Part shown: one piece after another, positions 16,119 to 23,773 of the stretch | Position numbering within the stretch: the first letter of the stretch is position 1 | Layout: the number at the start of each line of letters is the position of its first letter | Assembly: GCA_040768665.1 (NCBI GenBank) | Contig: JAXGMN010000012.1 | Coordinates: forward strand, 124,001-188,000 | Source of the DNA: JABWBD01 sp040768665 | GTDB taxonomy: Bacteria; Planctomycetota; Planctomycetia; Pirellulales; Thermoguttaceae | Length of the DNA: 64,000 bases | Direction: 5' to 3' | Made by a program: the position numbers and the translations under genes | Notes under the pieces: model-generated | Seen by the model: the letters and a program-made list of their open reading frames with translations, nothing else | Database searches by the model: none | What the model was told of the DNA's origin: nothing

Positions 16119-19100
16119 CGCTGCCCCCTTCGGCTTTGCCGGTCGTTTCTTCAGGGCGATACGGGCCAAACGGACTGTCGACTGGATCCTCGCCGGCAGA
16201 CGGCAGCGACGCTGCAGCATCGGTGCGTGCGGGCGCGACGTTATCCTTCGCCGGCGTCGGCGAAGAGAAGCGTCCAGCCCGAACCACGCCGAGGAACCAG
16301 ACAACGAGCCAGACCGCCACCACGGCGGCGATGCCCAGCCGCGCCGCCAAGAGCCAACTGTAGATCAGCGACGGCTGGAAGAGGCCGACAAACAGCACAA
16401 TGAAGGCCAAGGCCAGGACGACGAACACCCTCGTGTCCAGCGAAGACCGCACCAGGGCCAGACCGAGAACCAAGACGAGCAGGCTGGCGATGGTGGTCAT
16501 CGCGGGGATATGCCAGTAGCTGGTCGTCAGCTCCGCGGGGCCGGTCAGACTGCTGAACAAGTAGGTCGTGCCTCCGACCTGGAAATCGAACGACGACGCG
16601 TCGTTGCCAAACCATCCGTCGGGATTGTCGGCCGCCCGGGTGATCGCGCGGGAATCCCAGGGACCGACGCCGATGTGGCTGGTGTAGCCCTCGGGGTCGC
16701 CGACCAGGCGATAGTCCTTCGGCACCCAGAGGCGGACGTATACCTTCTGGAACTTCACACCCTCGTCGAACCGTGGAAGCGGCAGGCTCAACAGGTCGGT
16801 CATTCGCAGCCCTTCTTCGGGCCGTGGTATCTCAAAGACCATGGCGATCTCGAACGGCTGATCCGAGTCGGCCGCGCGGGCGACATTGATGAAGTACGTC
16901 TTGTCCTCGGCACCGCTGCCCGGCGCCGAGGGAGCCTTCTCCGGCGCTACGGTCTGTCCTGCGACGGTGATGCCGAGGATGCGGGGATTGCGCAGCGTGA
17001 TCGCCAGCCGTTGCCGCTCGCTCGATTTCAGGTCGTAGCGGGCACGCATGGTCACGGGGCCGTCCTCGGTCACAACCGCCTCGATGTACGCGCGGCGAAC
17101 GACGGTTTTGACGACGTCTTGCAACTCGTGCTTCGTGACGTTCAGCGTCAATCGCGCCGGGTGCTGATAGTAGCGGTAGCTCAAGTAAGGCTGCGAAGGG
17201 CCGGTCGGCTGGGAGAGTTCGCGGGGGTCAATCTCCTCCAGACCGGCCGCGGCGGCCTCGACCGACAGCGCGCGGTCCTTGTGGACGGCGATCTCGCCGG
17301 TTTCCCGGTCGGCGTCGAGCACTTGGATCGGCTGGATTTCCACCACTGTGCCCTGATCGGGAATGGAGATCCTGCGGTCGTAGGTGGCGGTCAGTGCGAC
17401 GGGGCCGATCGCCTCGCTGTGCAGCACGACGGTCCAGATGACCTTGCCGCCGACGTCTTCCTCAGACTTCCGCCGCTCCTTGATGCCGTCGCCCTCGATC
17501 TGCAAACGGTCGGAGACCGAGGCCGGGACGGCGATCCGAAACGTGTCGCTGCCGGCGAACTGGACCTGGTAGCGCAGCGACGTGGTGACCTGCATCACGT
17601 CTTCCTTGACCTGGGCAACTGTGGCGACGGCGGCCGACGTCCGCCGCGGGCGTTCGGTGACCGTCTGGACGACGCGGACGGGCCGGGTGACGAAAGCGAA
17701 CGCCGCAGCCAGCGTGGACCCGGCGGGCGGTTGCGGCTGGAATCCCTTCGATGCCAGCTCATCGGGTGTGGCCGCCCGCGCGGATTGGAGCTGAGCGGCG
17801 TCGGTCTTCACCTCCAGCGATTCCGGCGCGATGACGGCGATGAGCCCTTGCTCGCGGGTCGCACCGAGCGGCTCGAGCAGCGGCAGGGCCAGTTCGCCGG
17901 CAGGCTTGTCGCGGGCCTGGCTGGCGGTCACTTGGATCGCCAGCTCACCGAGGAGTTTCTTGGTGAAATAAACCGTGAGGGTTTGAGCGTCGGGCGCCGC
18001 GGCGACCTCGAAGCGTTCCATCGCGTCGGTGCGAACCTCATCGACTTGAAATCCCTGGGGCAGGCGGAACGCGAGCGAAAAAATTCCGGATCGGGAAACG
18101 TCGAACCGGAATTCACCGCGGGCAGAGATGCGAGCCTTGTCGAGCAGCACGGAGAGATGGCTGTCGACGACGATCCGCGGTTGAAGCTGCGAGGCGACAA
18201 CCGACAGAGTGTGGTCCGGCGTGAAGAACTTGTAGAAGGTGGCTCCCCGCTTCTGGATCGTGTCCGGTGCGTCGTCGGCGTCGATCCGCGTGATCGATTC
18301 GCGGGCCACGTACTCCAGGCCGACGTCGTCGGCGCTGCGGACGGCCAGCAGGCCGCTCTCACGGGCCGCGCCCACGGCCCGCACCTGCCCGACCTGGAAC
18401 ACCTGCTCCGGCAGCGGCGTTTCCGTATGCAGCTCGAGGCGGATCTTCTCGGTGGCGGGGGCGTGCAATCGGACCTTTACTCGCTGGCGGTCGTCGACCG
18501 TTTCGGTCTGCCAGTCGCGGAGCCCCGGCACCTGGACGTCGAGGAGCCGGTGGTCGGCCGGCACCTCGACCACCAATTCGCCCAGCGAGCCTCGCAGGAT
18601 CTGGTAGTCGAGCATGGCATGGGTATGGACAACGCCGTCGCCGACGTCGACGGCGATCGTGTCGGTGACGTTGGCCAGCCCGGCCGCGTTGTCGGTACCG
18701 CCCGCCTTCGGCTGCCAACTGACGGTGAACTGATCGGTGGAACCGAGGACGGCGCGGATCCGCGTGGCACGGTTCAGGTCGGACTGCAGCTCGGAGGTCC
18801 GTTGGGGAGCCACTTGCACCGCCAGACCTTCCTCGGGTATCTCCAGTTCCAGGTTGCAGACCCCGACGGCGGGGCACTGGAGCGTGAAGCTCCGTCCCTC
18901 AGCCGCCGATTGGACCGCGGTCACCAGGCTCAGCTTGAGTTGGTGCTTGCCTCGTCCCTTGACGAGCATCTCGTACCGCCCCGGTCCAACGCCTCGCAAT
19001 AGCACGGCCTCGTCGTCCGCCCGCGCCGAGCCAATGGCGGCATTGCCGAACTGCACCGGCAACTGGGCCCAATCGTCCGTGAGGACCTCAACGTCAAGCA

Positions 19101-19506
19101 TCGCTTCCAGGTGGACCAGTTCGCCTTTGACAGAGCCGGTGTAGTCGGCACGCGTGATCACGCCGTTGACCGGCGGCTGGACGGGCGTCTTGTCGGGCTG
19201 GACCAGGCGATTCCACATTTCGAGGAACTGCGCGTAGGGGAGGACGATGGACGACTCCTGGTCCTTCAGCGCCTCCGGGAGATTTTCGAAGGGAACGTAG
19301 ATGACGTGTTCCTGGCGCAGAGGCGTTTCGCCGCCGGGCTCGGCCTTGCCAGGCGTCTTCTCATCGCCCGGCTCGGCAGCAGGCGGTTTTGCGGCGTTGC
19401 CGGCCGCCGGGGTCGGGCGCGGCTTCTTGGACGGCGCGTCCTGTCCGGGGGTGGAGTTGCCGAGGAAGAAGAGAAGGGCGAGAGCCGACACGCACACCCG
19501 TGACAT
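16108..19506 (-). CDS. Large exported module protein, paralogue of the modules in the giant gene
   Basis: 1132 residues from the ATG at 19506, preceded by GGGAGG at good spacing and followed by a signal peptide (MSRVCVSALALLFFLGNSTP). A Pro/Ala/Lys-rich linker leads to VIYVPFENLPEALKDQ and LPYAQFLEMWNRLVQPDKTP, the same opening as both modules of the downstream giant protein (IPANQLK..ILALWQKA; YLPHDEFLRLWKQ). The long middle is beta-rich with no enzyme motif. The C-terminus (about 995-1075) has three hydrophobic segments (IASLLVLVLGLALV; FVVLALAFIVLFVGLFQ; LGIAAVVAVWLVVWFLG), then a tail with DSPFGPYRPEE. It is predicted to be anchored with its bulk outside the cytoplasm. It overlaps the downstream start by 11 bases, so the two are one operon. 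Confidence 0.85.
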   Translation of the reverse strand: MSRVCVSALALLFFLGNSTPGQDAPSKKPRPTPAAGNAAKPPAAEPGDEKTPGKAEPGGETPLRQEHVIYVPFENLPEALKDQESSIVLPYAQFLEMWNRLVQPDKTPVQPPVNGVITRADYTGSVKGELVHLEAMLDVEVLTDDWAQLPVQFGNAAIGSARADDEAVLLRGVGPGRYEMLVKGRGKHQLKLSLVTAVQSAAEGRSFTLQCPAVGVCNLELEIPEEGLAVQVAPQRTSELQSDLNRATRIRAVLGSTDQFTVSWQPKAGGTDNAAGLANVTDTIAVDVGDGVVHTHAMLDYQILRGSLGELVVEVPADHRLLDVQVPGLRDWQTETVDDRQRVKVRLHAPATEKIRLELHTETPLPEQVFQVGQVRAVGAARESGLLAVRSADDVGLEYVARESITRIDADDAPDTIQKRGATFYKFFTPDHTLSVVASQLQPRIVVDSHLSVLLDKARISARGEFRFDVSRSGIFSLAFRLPQGFQVDEVRTDAMERFEVAAAPDAQTLTVYFTKKLLGELAIQVTASQARDKPAGELALPLLEPLGATREQGLIAVIAPESLEVKTDAAQLQSARAATPDELASKGFQPQPPAGSTLAAAFAFVTRPVRVVQTVTERPRRTSAAVATVAQVKEDVMQVTTSLRYQVQFAGSDTFRIAVPASVSDRLQIEGDGIKERRKSEEDVGGKVIWTVVLHSEAIGPVALTATYDRRISIPDQGTVVEIQPIQVLDADRETGEIAVHKDRALSVEAAAAGLEEIDPRELSQPTGPSQPYLSYRYYQHPARLTLNVTKHELQDVVKTVVRRAYIEAVVTEDGPVTMRARYDLKSSERQRLAITLRNPRILGITVAGQTVAPEKAPSAPGSGAEDKTYFINVARAADSDQPFEIAMVFEIPRPEEGLRMTDLLSLPLPRFDEGVKFQKVYVRLWVPKDYRLVGDPEGYTSHIGVGPWDSRAITRAADNPDGWFGNDASSFDFQVGGTTYLFSSLTGPAELTTSYWHIPAMTTIASLLVLVLGLALVRSSLDTRVFVVLALAFIVLFVGLFQPSLIYSWLLAARLGIAAVVAVWLVVWFLGVVRAGRFSSPTPAKDNVAPARTDAAASLPSAGEDPVDSPFGPYRPEETTGKAEGGSDEP

Positions 19507-19618
19507 GATGGAGCCTCCCAAGGCGGACAGGTCGGGTGAAAGTCTTGCGACGCTCAGGATCGATTGATCGACGCGAAGAGAAAAGTGCCGGCAATCCCAC
19601 TCCGGCGGTCCTTTGCTG

Positions 19619-19648
19619 ATTCTACATCGAAGCGGCCGAGCAATGCAA
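19619..19648 (-). promoter_or_regulatory. Predicted promoter for the two-gene giant-module operon
   Basis: On the minus strand, TTGCAT (19643-19648), an 18-base spacer and TAGAAT (19619-19624). It lies 113 bases upstream of the first ATG of the operon. No other convincing promoter was seen between here and the start. Confidence 0.45.
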
Positions 19649-19688
19649 CATGCGAGAGAAAAAGTCTGCGGCAAGATCCTCTGGCAGT

Positions 19689-19713
19689 AGGTCCCGCCTG
19701 CCGGGCGGGACCT
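19689..19713. repeat. 25-bp palindrome AGGTCCCGCC-TGCCG-GGCGGGACCT
   Basis: A perfect 10-base stem with a 5-base loop, upstream of the giant-module operon promoter. There is no T-run, so it is not a typical terminator. It could be a REP-like repeat or a protein-binding site. Confidence 0.6.
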
Positions 19714-19801
19714 GGAACGGCGATTCGCGCATGCCACACATCAAACCGCTCGGCGCTTTCGACCGCAGTCTCTGGCCGATACGGAAACTGCTGTTCGGTA
19801 C

Positions 19802-20164
19802 GTGGAGCCAACGGCCTACTTCGTTTCGGCCCTCCTGGCGGTAGTCCCTGTCAACCTGATGTATATCCCGCTCCCGGCGAAGCCGCTGATGATGCATCTG
19901 ATCATCGCGCCTGTTGGACTGTTCGTCCTCATTGCTCCTGCTTTCCGGTTTGAGAAGAAAAGAGGCAACTCCGTCCGACCCTTGGATTGCCTCGCGCTCT
20001 ACGGCTATGCAGTTGCTGGTTCGTGCGTTCAAGCTCGGCTCGGGGGGGATGTTGCGAGCATTGTTGTGCTTGGTCTGGTATGGTTTCATTTTATTGTCTT
20101 GAAGAGAAGAACGTTCAGATCGAACGGCCAACGCCCGTGTGTTGAGGACGATGGGGGCCACTGA
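19802..20164 (+). CDS. Possible small membrane protein
   Basis: A GTG-started frame of 120 codons with hydrophobic stretches YFVSALLAVVPVNLMYIPLP, LMMHLIIAPVGLFVLIAPAF and IVVLGLVWFHFIVL, which would give about three membrane helices. The third codon positions in the first half are GC-rich as in neighbouring genes. There is no good RBS, and the last 20 residues look random. No family is recognised. The reverse strand is open as well, so chance cannot be excluded. The 19507-19801 stretch otherwise holds only the operon promoter and the palindrome. Confidence 0.35.
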   Translation: MEPTAYFVSALLAVVPVNLMYIPLPAKPLMMHLIIAPVGLFVLIAPAFRFEKKRGNSVRPLDCLALYGYAVAGSCVQARLGGDVASIVVLGLVWFHFIVLKRRTFRSNGQRPCVEDDGGH

Positions 20165-20216
20165 GCCGACGGAGCCATGCGGCGTTTGCGAGGAGGGGAT
20201 ACAAGCGTGTGCGATG

Positions 20217-20245
20217 TTGCCGACGCAGGGTCGGCGTTGTATAAT
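20217..20245 (+). promoter_or_regulatory. Promoter of the toxin-antitoxin-like pair with an operator-like palindrome in its spacer
   Basis: TTGCCG at 20217-20222, a 17-base spacer and a perfect TATAAT at 20240-20245. The inverted repeat GCCGAC-gcagg-GTCGGC (20219-20235) overlaps the -35 box and the spacer. An operator there would fit autoregulation, as is usual for toxin-antitoxin operons. A GGGAGG RBS follows before the ATG at 20265. Confidence 0.6.
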
Positions 20246-20264
20246 ATGACAACGGGAGGTGATC

Positions 20265-20800
20265 ATGGCGTGGTGGGAGGTCATTTGGGAGTGGGACGAG
20301 GAGGATGGAAATGTTGCTCACATCGCACAGCATGATCTGACGCCGGAAGATGTTGAATTCGCACTGGAGAACTCGATTAAACAGGAGGCTAGCACCAAAC
20401 GGTTTTTCCGGCTGTTGGCATTTACTTTCGCTCTGTCGCGAATGCCCGCGGCTTGTCCGCGGGATGGTTACGTTCTCTGCTACATACGCCACGATCGCCG
20501 CTATCCCCTTGGTTTCGCCCGCGGCGGCAAAGCCGCCGCGGGCGAAACCAGGGGTGGCTACGCGGAGGTTCCTGTAGCGGCAAGCGTGAGCCTCCCGCGG
20601 ACAGGCCGCTGGGCATCCTTTCTAAAACCGTGCCGTGTCAAAACGGACACTTCCAGTCGAAAATACCGTTTGGTGCTAGTCGGTCCTCGCAGCGGCCGAT
20701 CGCTTTCGGGTATGCGTCGGACGGACGCAGGATTGCCGTGGTTTACGAGGTGATCGATGATACCAAGATTTACCCCATCACGGCCTGCGAGGTGGAGTGA
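20265..20800 (+). pseudogene. Toxin-like gene split by a fold-back MITE
   Basis: The gene starts MAWWEVIWEWDEEDGNVAHI and AQHDLTPEDVEFALENSIKQ, then is broken. After the MITE it resumes SRSSQRPIAFGYASDGRR and IAVVYEVIDDTKIYPITACE before TGA. Removing the MITE and one CTAG copy joins the halves in frame as ...NSIKQEA-SRSSQRP..., giving an intact protein of about 82 residues. The form (WE-x-WDEEDGN-x2-HI-x2-HGLTPEEVE ... GRRIAVVYE) resembles small BrnT/RelE-like toxins, but the family name is uncertain. The gene directly downstream looks like a partner antitoxin, and a strong promoter with an operator-like palindrome lies upstream. The broken gene is probably non-functional. Confidence 0.75.
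20389..20679. mobile_element. Fold-back MITE, 291 bp including both CTAG copies
   Basis: The ends are CTAGCACCAAACGGTTTTTC and, inverted, CTAGCACCAAACGGTATTTT, matching at 22 of 26 bases. CTAG is duplicated at the borders. The interior is a near-complete inverted repeat: GCCCGCGGC-TGTCCGCGGGA pairs with its counterpart, and the centre is a hairpin of about 24 bp (GGTTTCGCCCGCGGCGGC and its complement, 20505-20554). It encodes no transposase, so it is non-autonomous. The CTAG duplication would fit mobilisation by an IS5-type transposase, which is an inference. Confidence 0.88.
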
Positions 20801-20805
20801 TTGAG

Positions 20806-21126
20806 ATGGCGAAAAAACAAACTCGACGCAGCCAGCGGAGCCTGACATTCGAGGAGAAGGCCCATCTGCGCCGCTTGCGGTCGCAGGTCGAGGCGGAGAA
20901 GGATGAGATCATTCGTCGTGGCCGCGAGGTGTTTGCGGCGCACGAGCGGTCGTTGTCGGAAACGATCGAAGCGTTGAAGCAGGCCCGCGAGTCTCTGCCT
21001 CCATTGGCCATGCCGTGCGACACGTCAACGACACCACCCCCTATTCGTCACGGTCGGGCTGGAAGTCGGCCGAAGCGAGACCCGCCAAGTCCCGGGTTGG
21101 CGGCTTTGTCCAGGATGATGGGATGA
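20806..21126 (+). CDS. Antitoxin-like coiled-coil protein, C-terminus probably altered
   Basis: From the ATG at 20806 (GGAG upstream) the protein has a basic start (MAKKQTRRSQRSLTFEEKAH), then a charged helix LRRLRSQVEAEKDEIIRRGR and ETIEALKQARES. This resembles the N-terminal half of antitoxin-type proteins that normally continue into an XRE helix-turn-helix. Here the reading after ARES becomes Pro/Arg-rich (LPPLAMPCDTSTTPPPIRHG) and non-helical, suggesting a frameshift or replacement at about 20995. It starts just after the toxin stop, in one operon with it. If it is truncated the pair is dead on both sides. A DNA-binding role for the intact form is inferred. Confidence 0.6.
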   Translation: MAKKQTRRSQRSLTFEEKAHLRRLRSQVEAEKDEIIRRGREVFAAHERSLSETIEALKQARESLPPLAMPCDTSTTPPPIRHGRAGSRPKRDPPSPGLAALSRMMG

Positions 21127-21304
21127 TCCTGCCTGCTCTGGCGTCTTTCGGTATCGCTCTGCTTGCCGGAGTGCTTACCGGTACGGCTCATTCTCTCCCC
21201 GCTGATCTTTCCCGAATTTCCAGAATTGCTTCTGCAGTGGGGATTGGATTGCGGAGAATTTGCGGTATCCTGACGGGAAATCGATCTCACGGAAGGAACA
21301 GGCG

Positions 21305-23467
21305 ATGCACACTCCCTCCGGTCGTCCTTCCCCGCGCTTGCCACAGGACAAGCAGTCTGCCCGCCATCCGCTGGACGGGCTGCTCAGTCCGCAGAGCGTC
21401 GCAGTCGTCGGCGTGACCAACACACCGGGCACGGTGCCGTACGACATCTTTTACAACATCCTCTCCGCCGGGTTCCGGGGGACCGTTTTTCCGGTCGCTC
21501 CCGGCAAACGGAGCATCGCGGCGGTCAAAGCCTACCGCTACGTCGTCGATATCGAGGATGAAGTGGACCTGGCGGTGATCGTGTTTCCGGCCGACGTCGT
21601 CGACCGGGCGCTGGAGCAGTGTGGCCGGAAAGGGATCAAGTCGGCGATTGTGATCTCGGCCGGGTTCCGGGAGGTCGGCCCCGAGGGGTGGAAACGCGAA
21701 GAACGGTTGAGGAGTCTCTGCGCGGATCATGGGATTTCACTGGTGGGGCCGAATTGCCTCGGCCTGATCAACACGGATCCGACGGTCCGGCTCAATGCCT
21801 CGTTCGCGCGCAAAATGCCCCTGGCGGGGCGGATCGCCTTTTTGAGCCAGTCCGGGGCACTGTGCACGGCGGTGCTCGACTACGCCCGCGAGAAACAGAT
21901 TGGTTTTTCGAAATTCATCAGTTTCGGCAACAAGGCGGGCGTGACCGAGGTCGACCTGATCGAATACCTGCACGCGGACGCAGGCACCGACGTCATCCTC
22001 CTTTACCTGGAGGAGATTCGCGAGGGCCGCAGACTGATCGAAACGGCTCGGCGGGTCACCCACGGACCGCAGGGAAAGCCGATTCTGGCTATCAAGTCGG
22101 GCCGGACAGCCCAGGGAGCCGACGCAGCCGCCAGCCACACCGGATCGCTCGCCGGGCAAGACGCCGTTTGCGAGGAGATCTTCCGCGAGGCGGGAATCCT
22201 CCGCCTGACCAGCATCGAGGAGCTCTTCAACGCCGCGATCCTCTACGCCTACCAGCCAATGCCGACGGGCGACAGGGTGGCGATTGTGACCAATGCCGGC
22301 GGACCGGGGGTGATGGCCACCGATGCGGCCGTCCGCGCGGGGCTCTCGGTGCCGGGGTTGGAGGCCTCGACCCGCGCGAAGCTGAAAGCGGTACTTCCGG
22401 CCACGGCGAATACGAAGAACCCGGTCGACGTGATCGGCGACGCGCGTGCGGACCGCTACGTCGCGGCCATGCAGGCAGTGCTTGGAGATCCCGGCGTCGA
22501 TCAGGTCCTCGTGATTCTCACCCCCCAATCGATGACCGATATCGAGGAGATCGCCAAAGGCGTTATCCAGACCGCACGGGGGGCGATGAAGCCGGTTGCC
22601 TGCTCGTTCATGGGGGCGACGGATGTTGCGTCTGGGATACACCTCTTGCAGTCGGCCAACATCCCACACTACATCCTGCCGGAGTGGGCGTGTGTGGCTA
22701 TGGCCGCCGTCCAGAAGGTTCGCCGCTGGCGCAACGAGCCGCTCGACAGGCCCGAGCCGTTGCCGATCGACCGGGCCTTGGCGGCAGCGGTGATCGACAA
22801 GGCGGACGCCGGCTACCTGAGCGAGGACCGGGCGCTTGACGTGCTGGCGGCCTACGGTTTGCCCGTCCCGAAATACGGGCTGGCGGGGACGGTCGACAAG
22901 GCGGTCGCGTTTGCCGACGAGATCGGCTACCCCGTGGTGCTTCAGGCGGTCAGTCCGTCGATCGTGCACAAGACGGAATGGAAGGCCGTGGCGCTCGACC
23001 TGGGCGACCAGCGGGCCGTGCGGCGGGCGTACGACGAGATGCTCAGCCGGTTGGCCGTTGCCGCTCCGGAAGCGGAGATCCGCGGCGTTCTGGTGCGGCG
23101 GATGATCCCGGTGGGGCACGAGGTGATTCTTGGGGCGAAACGCGATCCGTCGTTCGGCCCGGTCTTGATGTTCGGCCTTGGGGGTGTCTTCGTGGAACTG
23201 TTCGAGGACGTAACGTTCGGCCTGGCGCCGATCGGGCCGACGTCGGCCGCACGGATGGTCGAGCAGGTCAGGGCAGGGCGGCTGCTGCGGGGACTCCGTG
23301 GCGGCGAATCGGCCGACATCGCCGGCGTGGCGGAGTGCCTGCGGCGTGTGGGGCAGCTTGTCAGCGACTTTGAGCGGATTGCGGAGTTGGACATCAATCC
23401 TTTGATCGCCGGGCCCGCGCGGATCGGCAACGCGGTGGCCGACGTACGGATCCGGCTGAATGGATAG
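21305..23467 (+). CDS. ADP-forming acetate/acyl-CoA synthetase (fused alpha and beta subunits)
   Basis: 720 residues from the ATG at 21305, which follows AAGGAACAGGCG; the frame is open 15 codons further up without an RBS. N-terminal CoA-binding domain: SVAVVGVTNTPGTVPYDIF and GPNCLGLINT. Succinyl-CoA-synthetase-like middle with LSQSGALCTAVLDYA and ASHTGSLAGQDAV, where the His should carry the phosphate. C-terminal ATP-grasp part: YGLPVPKYGLAGTVDKAVAF, AVSPSIVHKTEWKAVAL and FGLGGVFVELFEDV. It interconverts acyl-CoA plus ADP and Pi with acid, CoA and ATP in the cytoplasm. The length is normal for the fused form. Ten bases separate it from the acyl carrier protein gene downstream, so the two are co-transcribed. 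Substrate preference (acetate or other acids) cannot be read from the sequence. Confidence 0.92.
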   Translation: MHTPSGRPSPRLPQDKQSARHPLDGLLSPQSVAVVGVTNTPGTVPYDIFYNILSAGFRGTVFPVAPGKRSIAAVKAYRYVVDIEDEVDLAVIVFPADVVDRALEQCGRKGIKSAIVISAGFREVGPEGWKREERLRSLCADHGISLVGPNCLGLINTDPTVRLNASFARKMPLAGRIAFLSQSGALCTAVLDYAREKQIGFSKFISFGNKAGVTEVDLIEYLHADAGTDVILLYLEEIREGRRLIETARRVTHGPQGKPILAIKSGRTAQGADAAASHTGSLAGQDAVCEEIFREAGILRLTSIEELFNAAILYAYQPMPTGDRVAIVTNAGGPGVMATDAAVRAGLSVPGLEASTRAKLKAVLPATANTKNPVDVIGDARADRYVAAMQAVLGDPGVDQVLVILTPQSMTDIEEIAKGVIQTARGAMKPVACSFMGATDVASGIHLLQSANIPHYILPEWACVAMAAVQKVRRWRNEPLDRPEPLPIDRALAAAVIDKADAGYLSEDRALDVLAAYGLPVPKYGLAGTVDKAVAFADEIGYPVVLQAVSPSIVHKTEWKAVALDLGDQRAVRRAYDEMLSRLAVAAPEAEIRGVLVRRMIPVGHEVILGAKRDPSFGPVLMFGLGGVFVELFEDVTFGLAPIGPTSAARMVEQVRAGRLLRGLRGGESADIAGVAECLRRVGQLVSDFERIAELDINPLIAGPARIGNAVADVRIRLNG

Positions 23468-23477
23468 GAGGTTCGCT

Positions 23478-23750
23478 ATGCAACGGGATGAGATCAGGCG
23501 GCGCGTGACGAAAGTGGTCTGCCAGGTGCTCGACGTCGACGAGAGCATGGTCGAGCCGAACAGCCATTTTGTCTTCGACCTGGGCGCGGAAAGCACCCAG
23601 TCGGTCGAACTCGTGGCCGGGTTCGAGAGCGAATTCGACATCGAGATGGACGAAGAGGAAGCTCTCTCCGTGCAAACCGTCGGTGGAGCGGTGGACTACA
23701 TCTCGAAGTATGTCGAGGGATCCCGGAGCGGCTCGGCGGCTACGGGGTAG
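23478..23750 (+). CDS. Acyl carrier protein
   Basis: 90 residues from the ATG at 23478, after a clear AGGAGG. It is an acidic four-helix protein with FDLGAESTQSVELVAGFE; the Ser in GAES is the predicted 4'-phosphopantetheine site (canonical DSL here reads EST). It is in one operon with the acyl-CoA synthetase upstream, a less usual place than a fatty-acid synthesis cluster, so it may be a specialised carrier. The C-terminal tail (GSRSGSAATG) is flexible. A convergent gene on the other strand ends 23 bases downstream. Confidence 0.9.
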   Translation: MQRDEIRRRVTKVVCQVLDVDESMVEPNSHFVFDLGAESTQSVELVAGFESEFDIEMDEEEALSVQTVGGAVDYISKYVEGSRSGSAATG

Positions 23751-23773
23751 GCCGGCTGCGGTATGGCGTCGGG

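Noticed and set aside
16105..19002. Open frame of 965 codons on the plus strand
   Set aside because: Antisense of the 1132-codon module gene; the minus frame has signal peptide, RBS and membrane helices.
21737..23641. Open frame of 634 codons on the minus strand
   Set aside because: Antisense of the acyl-CoA synthetase, which has all its motifs on the plus strand.
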